64,000 nt of DNA from Epiperipatus broadwayi (GCA_028023455.1 JAQFVV010006312.1:2893898-2957897); one strand, 5' to 3'. Counted from the first letter of the stretch, positions 44,438 to 58,273 are shown. Notes: generated by a model from the letters alone, not told the origin. Made by a program: numbers and translations.

Positions 44438-45753
44438 TCATTTTGATTAAATAAAAAAATAAACGAATAAACAGTATAAATAAACATTTGTATGTATCTG
44501 CATTATTCGATAGATACGTGTTGAATAAAAATAAATATAACAGATTTTCTATAAAGTAATATATTTTATAAAAAGTTATAAAATAGTATATACATTAATT
44601 AAGTGAAAACAGTTAACGAAATTATTTAAATAATAATAAAAAAAAACAACAACTAAAAAACAACATTTAGCGTCAGTTGCAAATAAATGATATCGCAATT
44701 TCATAAAAATGCGATAAGTACTTTTTAAGTAAACAAAATCTACAAACATTTTACAAACATAAACATTAAACGTAAAATTGAAAAAGTCATAAATTAAAAT
44801 ACTATTACAAAATAATAATTGTATAGTCACTTATTTGGAGGGATTGGAAAGTCAAGTGATTGATAATATCAACTATATTTATTTTACCAAACACAGATCT
44901 TTTTAAAAACTATTCTCAAGTGAGATCGATCCAGGAAGTTTTAGTTCTTGAGTTTATTTTTATTCTGAGCTAATCTTTGCACTTACATATATAGACGCAC
45001 AGAAATGAGAAGATATAAACACTGTCAAAATATGAGTTACATTTAATATCAGACTGGCAAATATATAAAAGCATCAAACATGTATATGCTGGTTTAAACT
45101 GATAACTATGATATTCTCATGCATTTTTTAAATTAACTGGTTAGACTGTTTATAATAATAGTACTGCAAATTGGTTCAAGAATTGTTTTTAATCATAAAA
45201 AGTTCGTATTTACATTCTACCCAAAGCATTTCGTTTTTAATTTTAAAAAAATTATAATTTACTTTTTATGCTGGATAACTAAATTATATTGATCATAGTA
45301 ATACTATATTCTTTAGGCCTCATCGATCTAAAATTTAAACACTTATGCTTTTAATAGTACTTACACTTTATACCACAATTATCAAAATATGATTGCATAA
45401 CGAAAACTATTGTTAAATAAATAATAGTTTGAAATACAGTAATAATAAACTTGACTTTAGTTCAGCTAATTTTGTGCAGTAGTATACAGGAATCATAAAA
45501 TCTGTCAGGAAAAATCATTTTGTTGATTAACAGGCACACCTGCTGAAGACATGTTAGCAAAATTAAAAAGCAATTTTTCGCCTCAAATTTCTGTTTACTC
45601 TCAAGTTCTCAGAAAATTGTTGCTGGATCTTAACACACATGGTCGTAGCAAGGCAAACTAATAAATACAATATAATAGATTTTTATTAAAGTCGTCTAAA
45701 AGCAATATTAATTAAGAAGTGAGGTATCGATATATTTATCGATAATTGCCTAT

Positions 45754-45890
45754 TTGTAGCAACTTTTTTTTTTTTCCTATGTCATAGCATCGGCAGGGAC
45801 GCGAACCCACAACCGTCTGCAACCAACTACTTGCTTGCATGGCGGCTGCGATACCTCTCGGCTAACAACGCAAGACATTGTAGCAACTTT
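45754..45890 (-). mobile_element. tRNA-derived SINE with 13-bp target duplication
   Basis: A GC-rich insert (45767-45877) flanked by perfect TTGTAGCAACTTT duplications at 45754-45766 and 45878-45890. On the minus strand TTAGCCGAGAGG is a good box A and GTGGGTTCGCGTCCC a good box B. The unit ends GCCGATGCTATGACATAGG plus an A-run, matching the 12.0-kb SINE. Box A suggests a Ser/Leu-type tRNA ancestor. There is almost no tRNA-unrelated tail, so the element is little more than a tRNA-like head and poly-A, moved by LINE machinery in trans. Confidence 0.92.
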
Positions 45891-47169
45891 ATAGTGCATT
45901 ATTATTAAAAATACAGGAAAAAACATCGTACTGACTATAATCATAATTATTTTTTTAATCTGAACGTTAAAAATAATTTTAAAATTATAAAATTATTTTT
46001 AAAATAATTATAGACTAAAAACACTTAATGAAATATGTTTTGGGTATTGTATTTTACAATTTTATAGAATTTACTTATTCAAACATAGCTGCTATTTTTA
46101 ATTATAGCGTTTCGTAATATTAATTTTCAACTGAAATGTTAAAACTAAAAATGTCTAGCTAAATTAGAGCTAAACAGATTATTATAGTATATGCTATAAA
46201 ATATATTTAGCATATATTATTGTTAATTTAAATTAATTAAGTAAAGATTCTTACTTAAAATAAAGTATGCTTATTATTTATTCACATGAAAATATGACAA
46301 TAGTAATAGTTTGTAAAAATTATATAATAAATCATTAAAATATCCTAATGCACAAACTTTATATATATGAGTGTGTATTTTTTAGAATACTTGTTTTATA
46401 ATTCTCATTAACCCCGCTAACAAGTTTTTTTTTCTTTTTGTAAAACCACAGCGATCCTTATCTAAAAAACTTTCTAGAAATCAATTAATATAATACAGTC
46501 AAATTGAAATTTTCAGTTTTTATATAATTAATAGATTATATTTAAGAGTAATAAAAATAGTAATTACAGATCACTTATATATTCTACTGCTGCAAATTAT
46601 AATGAACTATGCAGAGAATAAGTTAAGATAGGAAAGTAAAATGCATTAAATGAATCATTGAAGACAGTAAAAGATAATGAAAAAACAGTAACTATCAAGA
46701 AATCAACTGACAGATGATGATAGTATTGTTTTTTTTTCTATTTTTATCAATTAGCTAATAATAACAACATATTCATTTATTAATTAATGTCTAAAAGTTC
46801 TCATCTATTAAAAAAAATCCAGTTCTACCTGAACTCAAACCTTACCTGGTCTATAACTATAGATATGGGAAATGAATGTTTTAACTACAATGATAGAGGT
46901 AGTAAACTGCAACTTGTGAACAATATACAAATTTTAGACACAAATGTAGTGCTTCAAGAAATATCTTGATAGCTCTTTTTGTACTACAGTTAAAAATAAA
47001 TATATCTACTTTAATTAATAGCTTTGCACATTTAACTAGATGTTTTCTAAAACATAGAATTACTGTTAAAATATATTCCCAATTTGAGCAGTCTCATTTA
47101 TATTAACAAACTGTCAAGATATATATATATATATAATATTATAAATCGATGTCTGTATTTCTTCAAAAT

Positions 47170-47471
47170 AATATACGCAAATTTATAAATAAATATTTAA
47201 AAAATACAGTATTTAAAAGCTTATAAAAATACATATATGTATAACAGTCACATAGAAGCACTTTCAACTAACTTGTAGCTTTGTCAACTATCACGTTTAA
47301 AATGTCAGCTTTCCCATTGAATTATGGGAAAGCTGACATTTTAAACGTGATAGTTGACAAAGCTACAAGTTAATTGAAAGCCTCCTAAGTGACCGTTGTA
47401 CATATATATATTTTTATAAGCTTTTAAATACTGTATTTTTAAATATTTATTTATAAATTTGCATATATATA
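47170..47471. repeat. near-perfect ~300-bp palindrome
   Basis: Centred at about 47320 with ~145-bp arms. The inner 60 bp of each arm is almost perfect (AACTTGTAGCTTTGTCAACT ... GCTTTCCCA | loop of 8 | TGGGAAAGC ...), and the outer parts (CAAATTTATAAATAAATATT ... AAAAGCTTATAAAAATA) also match with few changes. Both arms end in TA/GT-rich DNA. No ORF and no relation to the other fold-backs seen. Confidence 0.9.
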
Positions 47472-47489
47472 TATGTGTGTGTGTGTGAC

Positions 47490-48145
47490 TTGAACTCAGA
47501 CTTTCAAACTCACCACAGCTATTCAATCCATCTCATACAACTGATACACATGACTACATAGTGTAAAAAAGACAAATGATCTCTAGTATACATATTTTAT
47601 GCTGAACCACCACTCACCAGTTAGTTCAGATCGCCATGTCCGATACATATATACAATCATTGCTAAGTTTATATTATGGTAACAAATCTTTAAACTTTTT
47701 TAAACAAGCATCAATCTTCTCCTCTCTTCAACTCTTCAGCCGTCCATTTCATTGAAAATTTGAGGATGAAATTCTGAAAGCCCTTGATGATACCAATATT
47801 ATTGTCAAACCCATGTTGATCTTAAGTCAATATGACACCTCACACATAGGACCTTAATGTGTCAATTTAATTATACAGAAGAGAGATGGGCAGAATACAG
47901 GCTGAATATGTAATATTTAAATATATCTATGTTGTCTACACAAAATTTAATGTAATTATATGTATGGAAGATGATGACCTGGTCCGACTAATGAGTGAAT
48001 GAGTGCTCATTCAGCATGAAATACCTTTATTGGAGATCATTTATCTTTTTCATATGTATGTTATCATGTGGATAAGTTGTGTGACATGGATTGGATAGCT
48101 GTGGGGAGTTTGAAAGACTGAGTTCAAGTTTTTTTAGTTATATTA
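47490..48145. repeat. tRNA-like repeat copy plus inverted partial copy
   Basis: 47490-47910 is a copy in the same orientation as those at 19.7-20.6 kb (TTTCATTGAAAATTTGA, GGGCAGAATACAGGCTGAAT). 47960-48140 is a reverse-oriented piece retaining TTCAGCATGAAATACC, GGAGATCATTTATC and the tRNA-like GACTGAGTTCAAG but missing the middle body. It is again an inverted pair with one arm shortened. Confidence 0.7.
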
Positions 48146-48174
48146 TTTTAATATAGATAACATACATATATTTA

Positions 48175-48275
<101 letters not shown>

Positions 48276-48617
48276 TGAATGCTTCCATAGCATTATAGAT
48301 ATGCTCAATATAATTAAAGCAAATATTATTAGTCAGGATATGAAAACATATATATATATATATATATAATGTAAAATAAGTTTTTAATAGATGCAAATGC
48401 ATTCCCAGCAGAAAAATGAAAGGTACGAATCAGATTTTCTGCGGTATGAGAAAATTTTTATTTTTGTTGTATCTTTTAGCTAAGAACAATTAAATATATT
48501 GATTGATAGATATTGGAAAAAACCCCACAAATATGTGGAGAAAAAAAAATGAAATTTAAAACAGGAGGAATTCTTAGAATATAGATATTGAAATAAATGT
48601 TCTAATGATGCATCATT

Positions 48618-49507
48618 CCTTTAGCTTCCCATTTTAATCCACAAAATAATTCTTGCAACACTGCTGTAAAAAGTTTTGGAAATAAGAAATCGAAAGTAAA
48701 TGGAGATTATTTAAGTCATTTAAATTTTGCAGATGATGTAATTGTTTTTGCAAATAATGCTTTAGCGCTACAGGAAATGATGCAGGAGTTATCAGATGAA
48801 GGTAGGAAAGTAGGACTAAAGATAAATGTTAAAAAGACTAAAGTAATGTTTAATAGATTTTCTCAAAATATGAAAATAAAGATTGATTATGATAAGTTAG
48901 AAGAAGCTAACAGTTACAAATACCTTGGTCAGATTATTAATACAGTTGGAAATATAATAGATGAAATTAATCATAGAATTAAACTTGGGTGGAGTGCTTT
49001 TGGTAGAAATAACTTGATACTAAAAGGAAATATGCCTATGTGTTTGAAAAGGAAGGTTTTTAATAAATGTATTTTGCCAGTTCTTACTTATGGATCTGAG
49101 ACTTGGACACTTAATAGAAGAGCAATACGAAAACTTCAGATCACTCAAAGAAATATGGAAAGATGTATGTTGGGAGTAACAAGAAGGGATAGAAAATGCA
49201 ATGTATGGGTAAGAGAACAAACAGGTATTACTGACCTCATTGATAAAATTAAAAGACTGAAGTGGAGTTGGGTTGGACATATTGTTAGAAGAGATGATAA
49301 TAGATGGACAATTGAAATTTTAAACTGAATTCCAAGAGATTGTAAAAGACCCAGAAAGAGACCACATGTAATATGGATGGATGAAATAAGAAAGTGTGCA
49401 GGGGTGATGTGGAGAAGAGAAGCTAAAGATAGGAAAAGATGGATTGAACTTGGAGAGACCTTTATCCTGCAGTGGATTGATAATGGTTGATGATGATGAT
49501 GATGCAT
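48618..49507 (+). mobile_element. 5'-truncated and 5'-inverted RTE retrotransposon copy
   Basis: From about 48690 the plus strand encodes the RT second half and thumb: KVNGDYLSHLNFADDV (catalytic ADD), GLKINVKKTKVMFN, YKYLGQII, KRKVFNKCILPVLTYGSETW, MLGVTRRDR, RLKWSWVGHIVRR. A TGA at 49326-49328 stands where a sister copy (62.2 kb) has Trp (ILNW). The frame continues DCKRPRKRP, MWRREAKDRKRW, LQWIDNG to TGA 49488-49490 and a TGATGATG tail. At 48618-48685 the minus strand encodes the preceding RT piece (FPKLFTAVLQELF ... LKWEAK), so this 5' piece is inverted next to its normal continuation. ATGATGCAT at 48605-48613 and 49499-49507 is a likely target duplication. Confidence 0.93.
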
Positions 49508-50062
49508 TAAAAGGTTTTTCTATATGGAACTGATGGTGAAAGACAAATAAATTAAGTTTGAAAACTATAAAAATAAATAAACATTTTTGAATATATGAAT
49601 TTGTTAATATTTCTATAAACGTTTTTATAACTAAATATGCATTTACAATAAAATTCTGTGTTTTTCAAACTTTTGAAATAAATTCATATTTACAAATCTT
49701 TGCATTCTGCCAGAGGTTTCTATGGCCAAGTTGACAATTTTATCACAATGAGATGAGAGAGAAAATTTAAATATAATTAAATTGTTTAAAGTATAATTTT
49801 TTTACTTAAAATAATCTACATTCTGAACATAGCTAAAACTTATCACAAACCAAGCCATGTTAGGTCAAACATTAAATGTAAACTAAAACTCAAAAAACAG
49901 TCCATTATAGGGAGGAAACCTCATTCACAAAAATTTATAAGAAAATAAAAAATACTAATATCTTAAAAACTTAAAAATTGAAAATATTTATATATAATGG
50001 ATGACACAAATAATCTTGATAAAAAATCTAGATTTTATATCACCTCCGAAATTATATTATAT

Positions 50063-50064
<2 letters not shown>

Positions 50065-50117
<53 letters not shown>

Positions 50118-50127
50118 TTATATCTAT

Positions 50128-50161
<34 letters not shown>

Positions 50162-50165
50162 ATAG
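50065..50165. repeat. (TA)n array with mirrored flanks
   Basis: Two TA runs separated by TTTTTTATATCTATGACA. ATCTATGACATATATA is mirrored by TATATATGTCATAGAT, so the block can fold back. Confidence 0.9.
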
Positions 50166-53100
50166 ATTTAAAAAAGGCTACAAAATTGCACCAATTTTAG
50201 AAAACATCAGGACTAGAAAAATATAAGAACTGCTAAAAAAAATCTTGAATCAAAATATTAATCTAATAAACATTAATCAATATTTTATTAAAATGTTCAA
50301 ACTCAGACTTGATATTTGTTGATATCACTACCAATTCATAAATGAGATTCATCTTTAAAAGAAAATTACCAAGAGAATATTAATTATTTATTATTAAGTG
50401 TTAAAGCAGTTGTAATTTGTAATAATCTAGAAGAAATCCATGATCAAACTCAAATCATTGCTTAAAAAACTTAAATAATTACTAAAAAAAAGGATGTAAT
50501 TTTCATTATAAATTTGTAATTAATCTGAATGTAATAAACAGTTTATGAACAAAACTTGATCTAGATACAATTTCAACTAAACAACATAATTTCCCAGAAA
50601 ACAATACAAATCTTTTATAGATTGTCTTGATTTTTTTAAATTTCAATTAATGAGGTTCAAAAGTGTCAAGAAATTTAGAAAAGTGCAAGCAAAATATATA
50701 GACTATTGTGTTATATTTCATTAGCTTTTGACAAAATGTATTTCAAAAAACAACTTTCAGATGTGGAAGAAATTAAAGACATCAAAATGAATTTTGTCCT
50801 AGAGTTCTATATGCAATTTTCTTGAAAAAAATGTTTAAAAGTAAGAAATCAAGCAGTATATTCCAGTTTCCTTGTTGAATAATATAATAATAGTATTGAA
50901 AAAAAAAAGAGAATTACTATATTTTAGATATAATATAATCATACTTATTACTTTTTTACTTCTAGTACTTGAACCACATAAAATTTGAAGAATTTGAGCA
51001 TTTTTATTTATACAAATTAATATTAAAATTTGACTTAAATTGTCTTATCTCATATACATAATACTAGTTATGAATATCAGAAATAATTGAACCTATGAAA
51101 AAAAATAATCACTTTATCTATTAAAAAATCTTAGAAAATAGTTTATGATTCATCAATAATGAATAAAATTAATTATATTTTATTATAATAATCATATAAA
51201 TAAAGAAAACTTGATAGCTCTATTAATAATATAATATACTTAGAAAATAAAATATACAACGAACTAGAGGAACTAGAGGGGAAACGATATATTGCTTTTC
51301 ACATAATACTTTAATAAAATGAAAACAATATAAAAAAATATATATTATTTTCATACAGGGTGATTCAGTTGAAATTTTTACAATTTAAATATCAAAAGAG
51401 CAAAGGTAAAAACAATGCAATTATAAGAATACAACACTTTCCTTAACCATTAGGGAAGACTGCATCACGTTACAATTATAAATACATATTAATGATCACT
51501 GCATCTGGTTAACTCAAATTAAACCGAGATCTTTATCCTATAGCTAAAAATACTAGTTATCCATATACAGATCACTATAGGATATTCAGCTGGACAGGAT
51601 ATGAGCCTGAATACTTACAAAAAGTTTTACGGTTATTACTTTGGTCATTGGTATGACAAGTCATTAAAAACTTAATTCCAGGACAGGAGCATAACGCAAA
51701 GATTAATTAGCATGCACCCCATTAATTACAATCTTTAGAAGGAAAAAAACCCATATACTGTACACATATAAAAAATATTTTAACAATATTATATTTATAA
51801 TTATGTTATAATATTTATTCAAACTGTTGATAGTGTAATTATTCAGAATTTTAATAAAATAGTAATTATGAAATAATAATTATGTATTTATAATCAAACT
51901 AGAAAAAAATATTTATATTTTAATTAAAAATATATTATATATATTTTTGTATGCCTATCCATTACATATTTAACTTTTTTACATCGTTTCTGCCTTTACA
52001 TATAGACATATGATTATTTAATTATAAGTGTATTTAATTGTAACTATACCACGTTGCAAACTCAGAAAGCTTGCGTCTATCTATGATTTACATATATACA
52101 TGTTTGTGCAAAACAGTTACTTTTATAGAAGGCTAAACCATCGTTTAGAGCCGCCAAAAATTTTATTTTGTAATACTTGTACCTGAGCATAAAGAAACTT
52201 TAAAAATAATATGAGTGAATTGTAATAAAAATTAAGCTGAAATGATTATTAATACCCATTAATTATTTATTATTATCTGTTTGGTAGACGTTTTACAAAC
52301 ATTTTGTTTAATATATATATACACGCAGTGTATATATATATATGTATATACTGTTAAAATATTTAATTTCAATTTACGAATAATTAAAGTATTTTAAAAC
52401 ATAAAAATATTAAATAAATTTAATAATATATGTAACTACACAAAAAAATAACACTCCTAAACACAATATATATATATATATGTAATACTTTTGCGTATGT
52501 ATGTGAGGACGCTTCGGAAATAGAATATATTTTCTTTTCTACTTTATTATCTGGCTGAGAAACATATAAATAAAACGGAGGCAAATAACTAATGCTTATA
52601 AAATAAATTCTTACCGAGAAATTGAGTTAAATGAACTTTAAAAAAAATGTATATACAAAGAAGTACTAATGAAAAAACAAATCAATGGAAATGTAATCAA
52701 TTAATATTTAGAATTTATTAAGTTAAGATTTATTAAAGACAAATTATGAGTTCCAAAGACATCGAAGTTCGAAAACCTCCTTCTCTGCATTAATGGAGAT
52801 TATATAGTATATTTTTATTTTTGTATACTGAGAGCTTAGATATCTCAACTACCTCGATTTTTTTTTTATTAAATTGGACAAAGATTTAATTCTAGATTAT
52901 AACTTAAAAAATAAAGAAATATATAATGAGATTAAAATATAAATTGTATATTTTTAAAAAGTTACACACATACGACACACAAATGTATATATTTAATTAA
53001 TAAAAATATTTTGATTTATATATATTTTTAATACAATCAATTGATCAAAATTAATGTATAATTATTATTGTATAATGATAAAGTAGGAAAAATTATACTT

Positions 53101-53640
53101 CTATACTTATAAAAAAATCTCAATACAAAAAAAAAATAGTAGACTATATTTCGACAATTTATGGTGATCATGCTATCTGTTTTTAATTTATACTCGTTCA
53201 CTATTATCTTTGAATGCAAAGTATATAATTTCCCGTTTCACAACATATATTTTAATAATATAAATAAATGTGGTAAATGAAGTTATATTTTCAATGGGTG
53301 AGTTGAATTAATTCATCAATATGATTATGTTTAATAACAATAGATATATTAATTTTTAATTAATGTATAAATATGATAACTTTTAGCGTAATAAATTATT
53401 AGGTAATAATCAGTAAGCATTTATCTGGGAAAAATATAGTTGTTATTGTGAATCAAAGTTTTCCACCTTTAGCATAAAATTATTTGTGAATGTTTTATGT
53501 TATTAAAATGTTTGACTGATTGATTACTGTTGTATAAGATGGAGTGGATATCTGCCTTCTAATTAAACTAAGTTCAGTATAGATACCATACTTGTATTTA
53601 AATATTGAATATCTACTAAGTATATATATATATATATAAT

Positions 53641-53768
53641 AAAGCTATAATGCTCAAGATTAGAATAGGTTTACAAATGTAAATACATGAAATCAGTCAA
53701 CAATTAAACGATATCAATATCACTGTTTCCATTTGTAAACCTATTTAGACTTGAATATGATTAGCTTT
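53641..53768. mobile_element. 128-bp MITE-like fold-back
   Basis: AAAGCTATAATGCTCAAG ... ATAGGTTTACAAATG pairs with CATTTGTAAACCTAT ... CTTGAATATGATTAGCTTT, ~39-bp arms. No ORF and no proven target duplication. Confidence 0.7.
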
Positions 53769-56700
53769 TGGGGGGATTTGAAAGTTATAATTGATTATTT
53801 GTTAGTCTCCTTTCAAAACAGGCTATATTTGCCAGATTAAAGAGATTTATTTAAAAGTCTTTGAATTAATAATTTCATGACTTTTTAGTCAAGTTGCAAT
53901 CCTTATTGTTTATATAAACATATTGAACCAAAAGTAGGTTACCTTGACTACAGATTGAGGTTGTTTATTGTTATTAATTTTGGTATTGTTTAAATGTTGA
54001 CTTCTTTCATATATATATATATATATATATATCATCTAAGACAAACTGTAAATCAAAACGACCCTCGAAATCTTTTTGACAAATGACAATAACAAATTAT
54101 TATTTTTTTTTTTTAGTAATGCAAATATCATCATCCCATTTCATTATAGGTTTTTCCCTTTGGACATTTATATTCTTATACCCCGTTTATTATTTATTAA
54201 TAAATCATTTCATTATTATATAAGAATTTGACAATTTCATGAACAATAATTTAGTATGAAAAAGGTTATACAAAGCTTTAATCATTAATAAAGTAAAATA
54301 AAAAAAACATTTGTAGCTATATTAAGGCAATTTTGGATAAATAAAAGAAAATTAATATATAAACTCAAAAGTAAAATATATTTAAAGTCAGCATCATTTT
54401 AAATATTAGTATACAATTTATTAAATATTCATTTAGATGAAATGTATGAAGTGTCAGAAATAGCTCATTAATTAAAAAGAATATAAATTTCTAAGAAGTC
54501 TGTTTATAAATATTTCATTAAAAAATATTATTAGCATTAAAATGTGTTTTGTTTTTTTTTTTAAAAAAAATCTGATTGTTAAATATAAAAAAATTGTGTG
54601 ACAATTGTAAAAAATATTTTGAGTTTATGTGTATATAATATCGGATATTTTTGTTTTAAATTAACGAAATCTTATAGAAATGATATGATTAATATTAACA
54701 TTGATGCATAAATATTTATAGACCGACATTTACAAATAATGAAAACATATGTGTTTCTACTAATATAAAAATATAAAAACCTAGTTATAATCATTTTTTT
54801 AATTAAAAAAAACAAACAACAAAAACAAACAAAATAACAGTAAATATAATGACCCCAGTCAAATCACTAATAATATTAATATTCATAATAAATATTATTA
54901 TGCTTAGTTTTAATAAGAATAACGCAGGGAGACAAAGAGATATTATTAAAAAATATTGATTCAATTCCATACATTTGCACAAAACAGTAGATTTTATTTG
55001 TATATCATATTGTTTGCATATGAATATATTTAATAATGTATCTGTATCTAATAATATATATATATTATCGATTTAATCATTTAATTTGATTTAAATTCCT
55101 TTTTACAATTGTTATAAATTTTAAAATATTAATCATTATATAACCAGGTAGTGTGAAGACAGTTTTATTTGTTAATTTTTTTCTAAACCTTTTTTATCAA
55201 ATTAGTTTAGATTTAGTCAAGATAAAGCAGTCGTTAATCGTTCATCGCAGAGGCAAAGCCTCTTCAGTTCTTCATACAAAAATATTTTAAAGAAGGAATT
55301 ACACAATAGACATGCTGATTGCCCGATGTTGAGGATATGTGTTATACAAATGGTTTATTATTATTGATTTTACTCTTAGCTGATATATATATAATAAGAA
55401 GTGTTTAAATAATAATTTTAGAATTCTATAGATAATTAATAACAAAAAATATAAGTAAAATATTATCATTTTTACTTGAAAGATAAATATTAACCTTTAT
55501 TTATAGCAATAGATTTAAATGTCGGTCCTATGAGTTTTTTTTAAAATCTTTATCAGAAGTTTGATATTTTTAAGCGGTTTAGCCGTTAAATCACATAGAA
55601 AAAAAAATCAGTTTTGATTTTAAAAAAAAAGGTCTATTTAAGTAAAGTTTAATTGTTCAGTTCAACAACATTAAATCCCAAAAGTTATTTAACTTTATAA
55701 GCAATTGATTGCACGATTAAATATAGGTTTACATATCACCGCTTTAAATTTTGCTACAAAGTTACTGATATATTTCGTCTTAGGACAATGCATTCTTTCT
55801 CACTGAGAAAACTTCAGTAAAATAAATTAAAAAAAAAACCAACTAAATACTTTACTATGCATAAAAAATATATGCATAGTTATATATCAAATTTATATTT
55901 ATTTTTTTAAAATAATGGATGGTTTTAATTGCTACAATATAAAAAAAAATAATTTAAAAATATTCAATTTAAATTATAATTTAAATAATACTGCAATTTT
56001 ATTTAAGGTATTTTCTCAAAGCATGTTTTTAAATAGCTCCATTATTTATCTTCATAGTAAAAGAGCAGTATAAACATTTAAGCAGCATACATTGGGATGT
56101 TATAATAAATTGTGTTAGGAGAAGGCAAAGAATAAGTTTTTTTTTCCCCCAACGATAGATTGATATAAATAATCAATAAAGAGCTACGACTAAACAGTGA
56201 TATTTGATCATCATCGTAATACGTTGACATTACTATCAAACTCTTAGCACTGTTTAATGCAATCTTATATTATTAATTGCATCATTTGTAATACTTTTGA
56301 GCCTAATTACCTCAAATTTACATTGAAGCAGAAAACTTAAATATACATAAAGTGTGAATGAAATATACTAGTAAATGTAATATTTAAAACGGCAAACTTA
56401 AAATAAATAAAAAAATTATATTATTGTTTTATGGTTAAAATAGAATTGTAATTTATTTTTACTTATTTACAGTATCAACATCAAGACAGTCTTAATTGCG
56501 ATAACGAATAAATAGGTTGTTATAATAATTTCAAACGCACCTACTTTGTTTTAATGGATAAACATTCTCACACTCCTGCACTGTATTTATTAATCAGCTC
56601 TTTGAAACAAGAACAAGGCCTTTTCCCCCTTTTTTTACGCTCACCAAATAAAAGTTGCACATTCCTCAATGAGTTCATTGAATCAATTTTTACAAAAAAT

Positions 56701-57914
56701 AATGTGTAGAATAAATATTTCGTTTTAATAAATAGTATAATAAACAATATAATCTGAATTTAACTGAATAAGTACCGAAACTTTAGCACCAATTTTTTTT
56801 TGACAAAATATTCAAAAATATATGTGTCAAACGAATGCACAAACTTTAAAATAGTTTTGAAGTATTTATATAATCATAAATCGAAAAAATAATATATATA
56901 TACGGTAAATAGGTTCACATCACACACAGAAAATTATAAATATATTTTTTTATTTATTTATTTATTCTATAGAGAAAGAGGAAGAGGTTTATTAATAAGG
57001 CAAATATTTTTACATTAAAAAATATATACATTTTTTTATTTAAAATAATATCGAAAATAAATAATATAATTCTGCGATTGAAATCAAATATAATATAATA
57101 ATAATTAAATGTAATTTTTGTTCACATGCATACACACACATCTGCACATACAAGACATACGTACCTGTATAAATATGTTTTTGGCATACCTTCAAAAAAA
57201 AAAGTTAAAATTGTGTACGCACACTTCTATATTTGGCCATGTTATTAAAAATGTTATAATAGTTTAATAAATGACTTTAAATTAATGCCATATAACAGCA
57301 AATATATATATCAAATATTTTTCCTACATTATGTTTGTGCATTTGCATGTGATTTTAAGTGTTATATATAAATATATTTGTGAATGTGTGTGCTTTTTAT
57401 TCATAATATTTAAATCAGCGCTTAACACACAACATAAAAAAAAGTATATATTAAACATTTATCAACATTCAATATTTCATTGTAATTCAAATTTAAGCGG
57501 TTTTTTTTCCTTTCTTTTTATTTTTAAGTGATATTTTTAAATTGAATTTTTTTTTCATTAAAGCTATTTAAATCCATTTTACCGTAAATAATTAGAATAA
57601 CTCAAGCTGTCAGCATCATTTATCCGTATAACGATGAATATTACCGCTGATTATAAATTTCTGGCCATTTTATTAGTATTTAACATTAATCTGTCAAGTT
57701 AATATAATGTCTATTAATTTAAAGTGGAGAGAAAAAAACTTGTTATAGGATTTCAAAAGTATTACATTTAATCTCTTTATGGAGGATTAACATAAGTATG
57801 AAGAAACCAGGACGGTCTATGATACTTTAGAACTTCTCTAATTGTCTAACTAATTTAGAGGGTTTTAACAGAAGAAAAAATAGTCAAAGAGCAAATTCAT
57901 GTAAAATGAGATAC

Positions 57915-58080
57915 CTTCTCTGTGATCTGCTCCTTTCAAATCTCCTACAGTTCGAACTGAGGTGTCTATACCATTCGGTACGTTGCCCGCCTGAGTTGCC
58001 GTCATGTTACCCCCTGCGCGAGGAGAGTCTACCCCGACCACGAGATCTTGTAAGCAGAGGGATTCGTTTAATGAGTCCAT
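57915..58080 (-). CDS. Pitx: Pitx homeobox gene, coding exon 1 (start)
   Basis: 55 complete codons plus one base: MDSLNESLCLQDLVVGVDSP ... TVGDLKGADHRE, then donor GAAG|GTATCT. The final G pairs with AT of exon 2 to give Asp, so phases fit and DHRE-DHDEKP reads through. The in-frame codon directly before the ATG is TAG (58083-58081), which fixes this methionine as the start unless an upstream exon splices in. The N-terminal segment is the poorly conserved part of Pitx proteins, so support comes from phase, donor, the short SLxLQDL motif, the promoter signals upstream and a local rise in GC. The resulting protein is 301 residues, usual for the family. Confidence 0.85.
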
Positions 58081-58250
58081 CTATCAATTAGTTTGGATTA
58101 ATCCGCTCCCACTGAATGGCCAGTGCATAAGCCGGTGATTTCTTCAGATTTAAGAAGCTCTTGAAAATAATCTTGGCTGCCTAGCAAGAGATTGGCTTAG
58201 TTCTTACTGATCATTGCTTTCTTGAGTACCGTTCTCTTACTCTTAGTCGC
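58081..58250 (-). promoter_or_regulatory. Pitx 5' UTR with two short upstream ORFs
   Basis: If transcription starts about 30 bp below the TATA box, the leader is about 165 nt. It holds two upstream ATGs: one opens a 5-codon ORF (ATGATCAGTAAGAACTAA), the other a 14-codon ORF that ends in TGA next to the main start. Such uORFs can restrain translation. The leader limits are inferred. Confidence 0.45.
58095..58104. promoter_or_regulatory. palindromic K50 homeodomain site GGATTAATCC
   Basis: GGATTAATCC contains TAATCC on both strands, the core bound by Lys50 homeodomains such as Pitx and Otx. It lies 15 bp upstream of the Pitx ATG. Autoregulation is an inference. Confidence 0.5.
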
Positions 58251-58273
58251 TCTGTTATTTATGCGGACTTTTG

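Noticed and set aside
48636-48643. AATCCACA, a FoxH1-type site that could mark a Nodal-responsive Pitx enhancer
   Set aside because: It lies inside the RTE reverse transcriptase sequence and is explained by coding text of the element.
48777-49328. A host gene of 183 residues
   Set aside because: It is the RT/thumb of an RTE retrotransposon; the frame continues past the TGA with further RTE C-terminal motifs.
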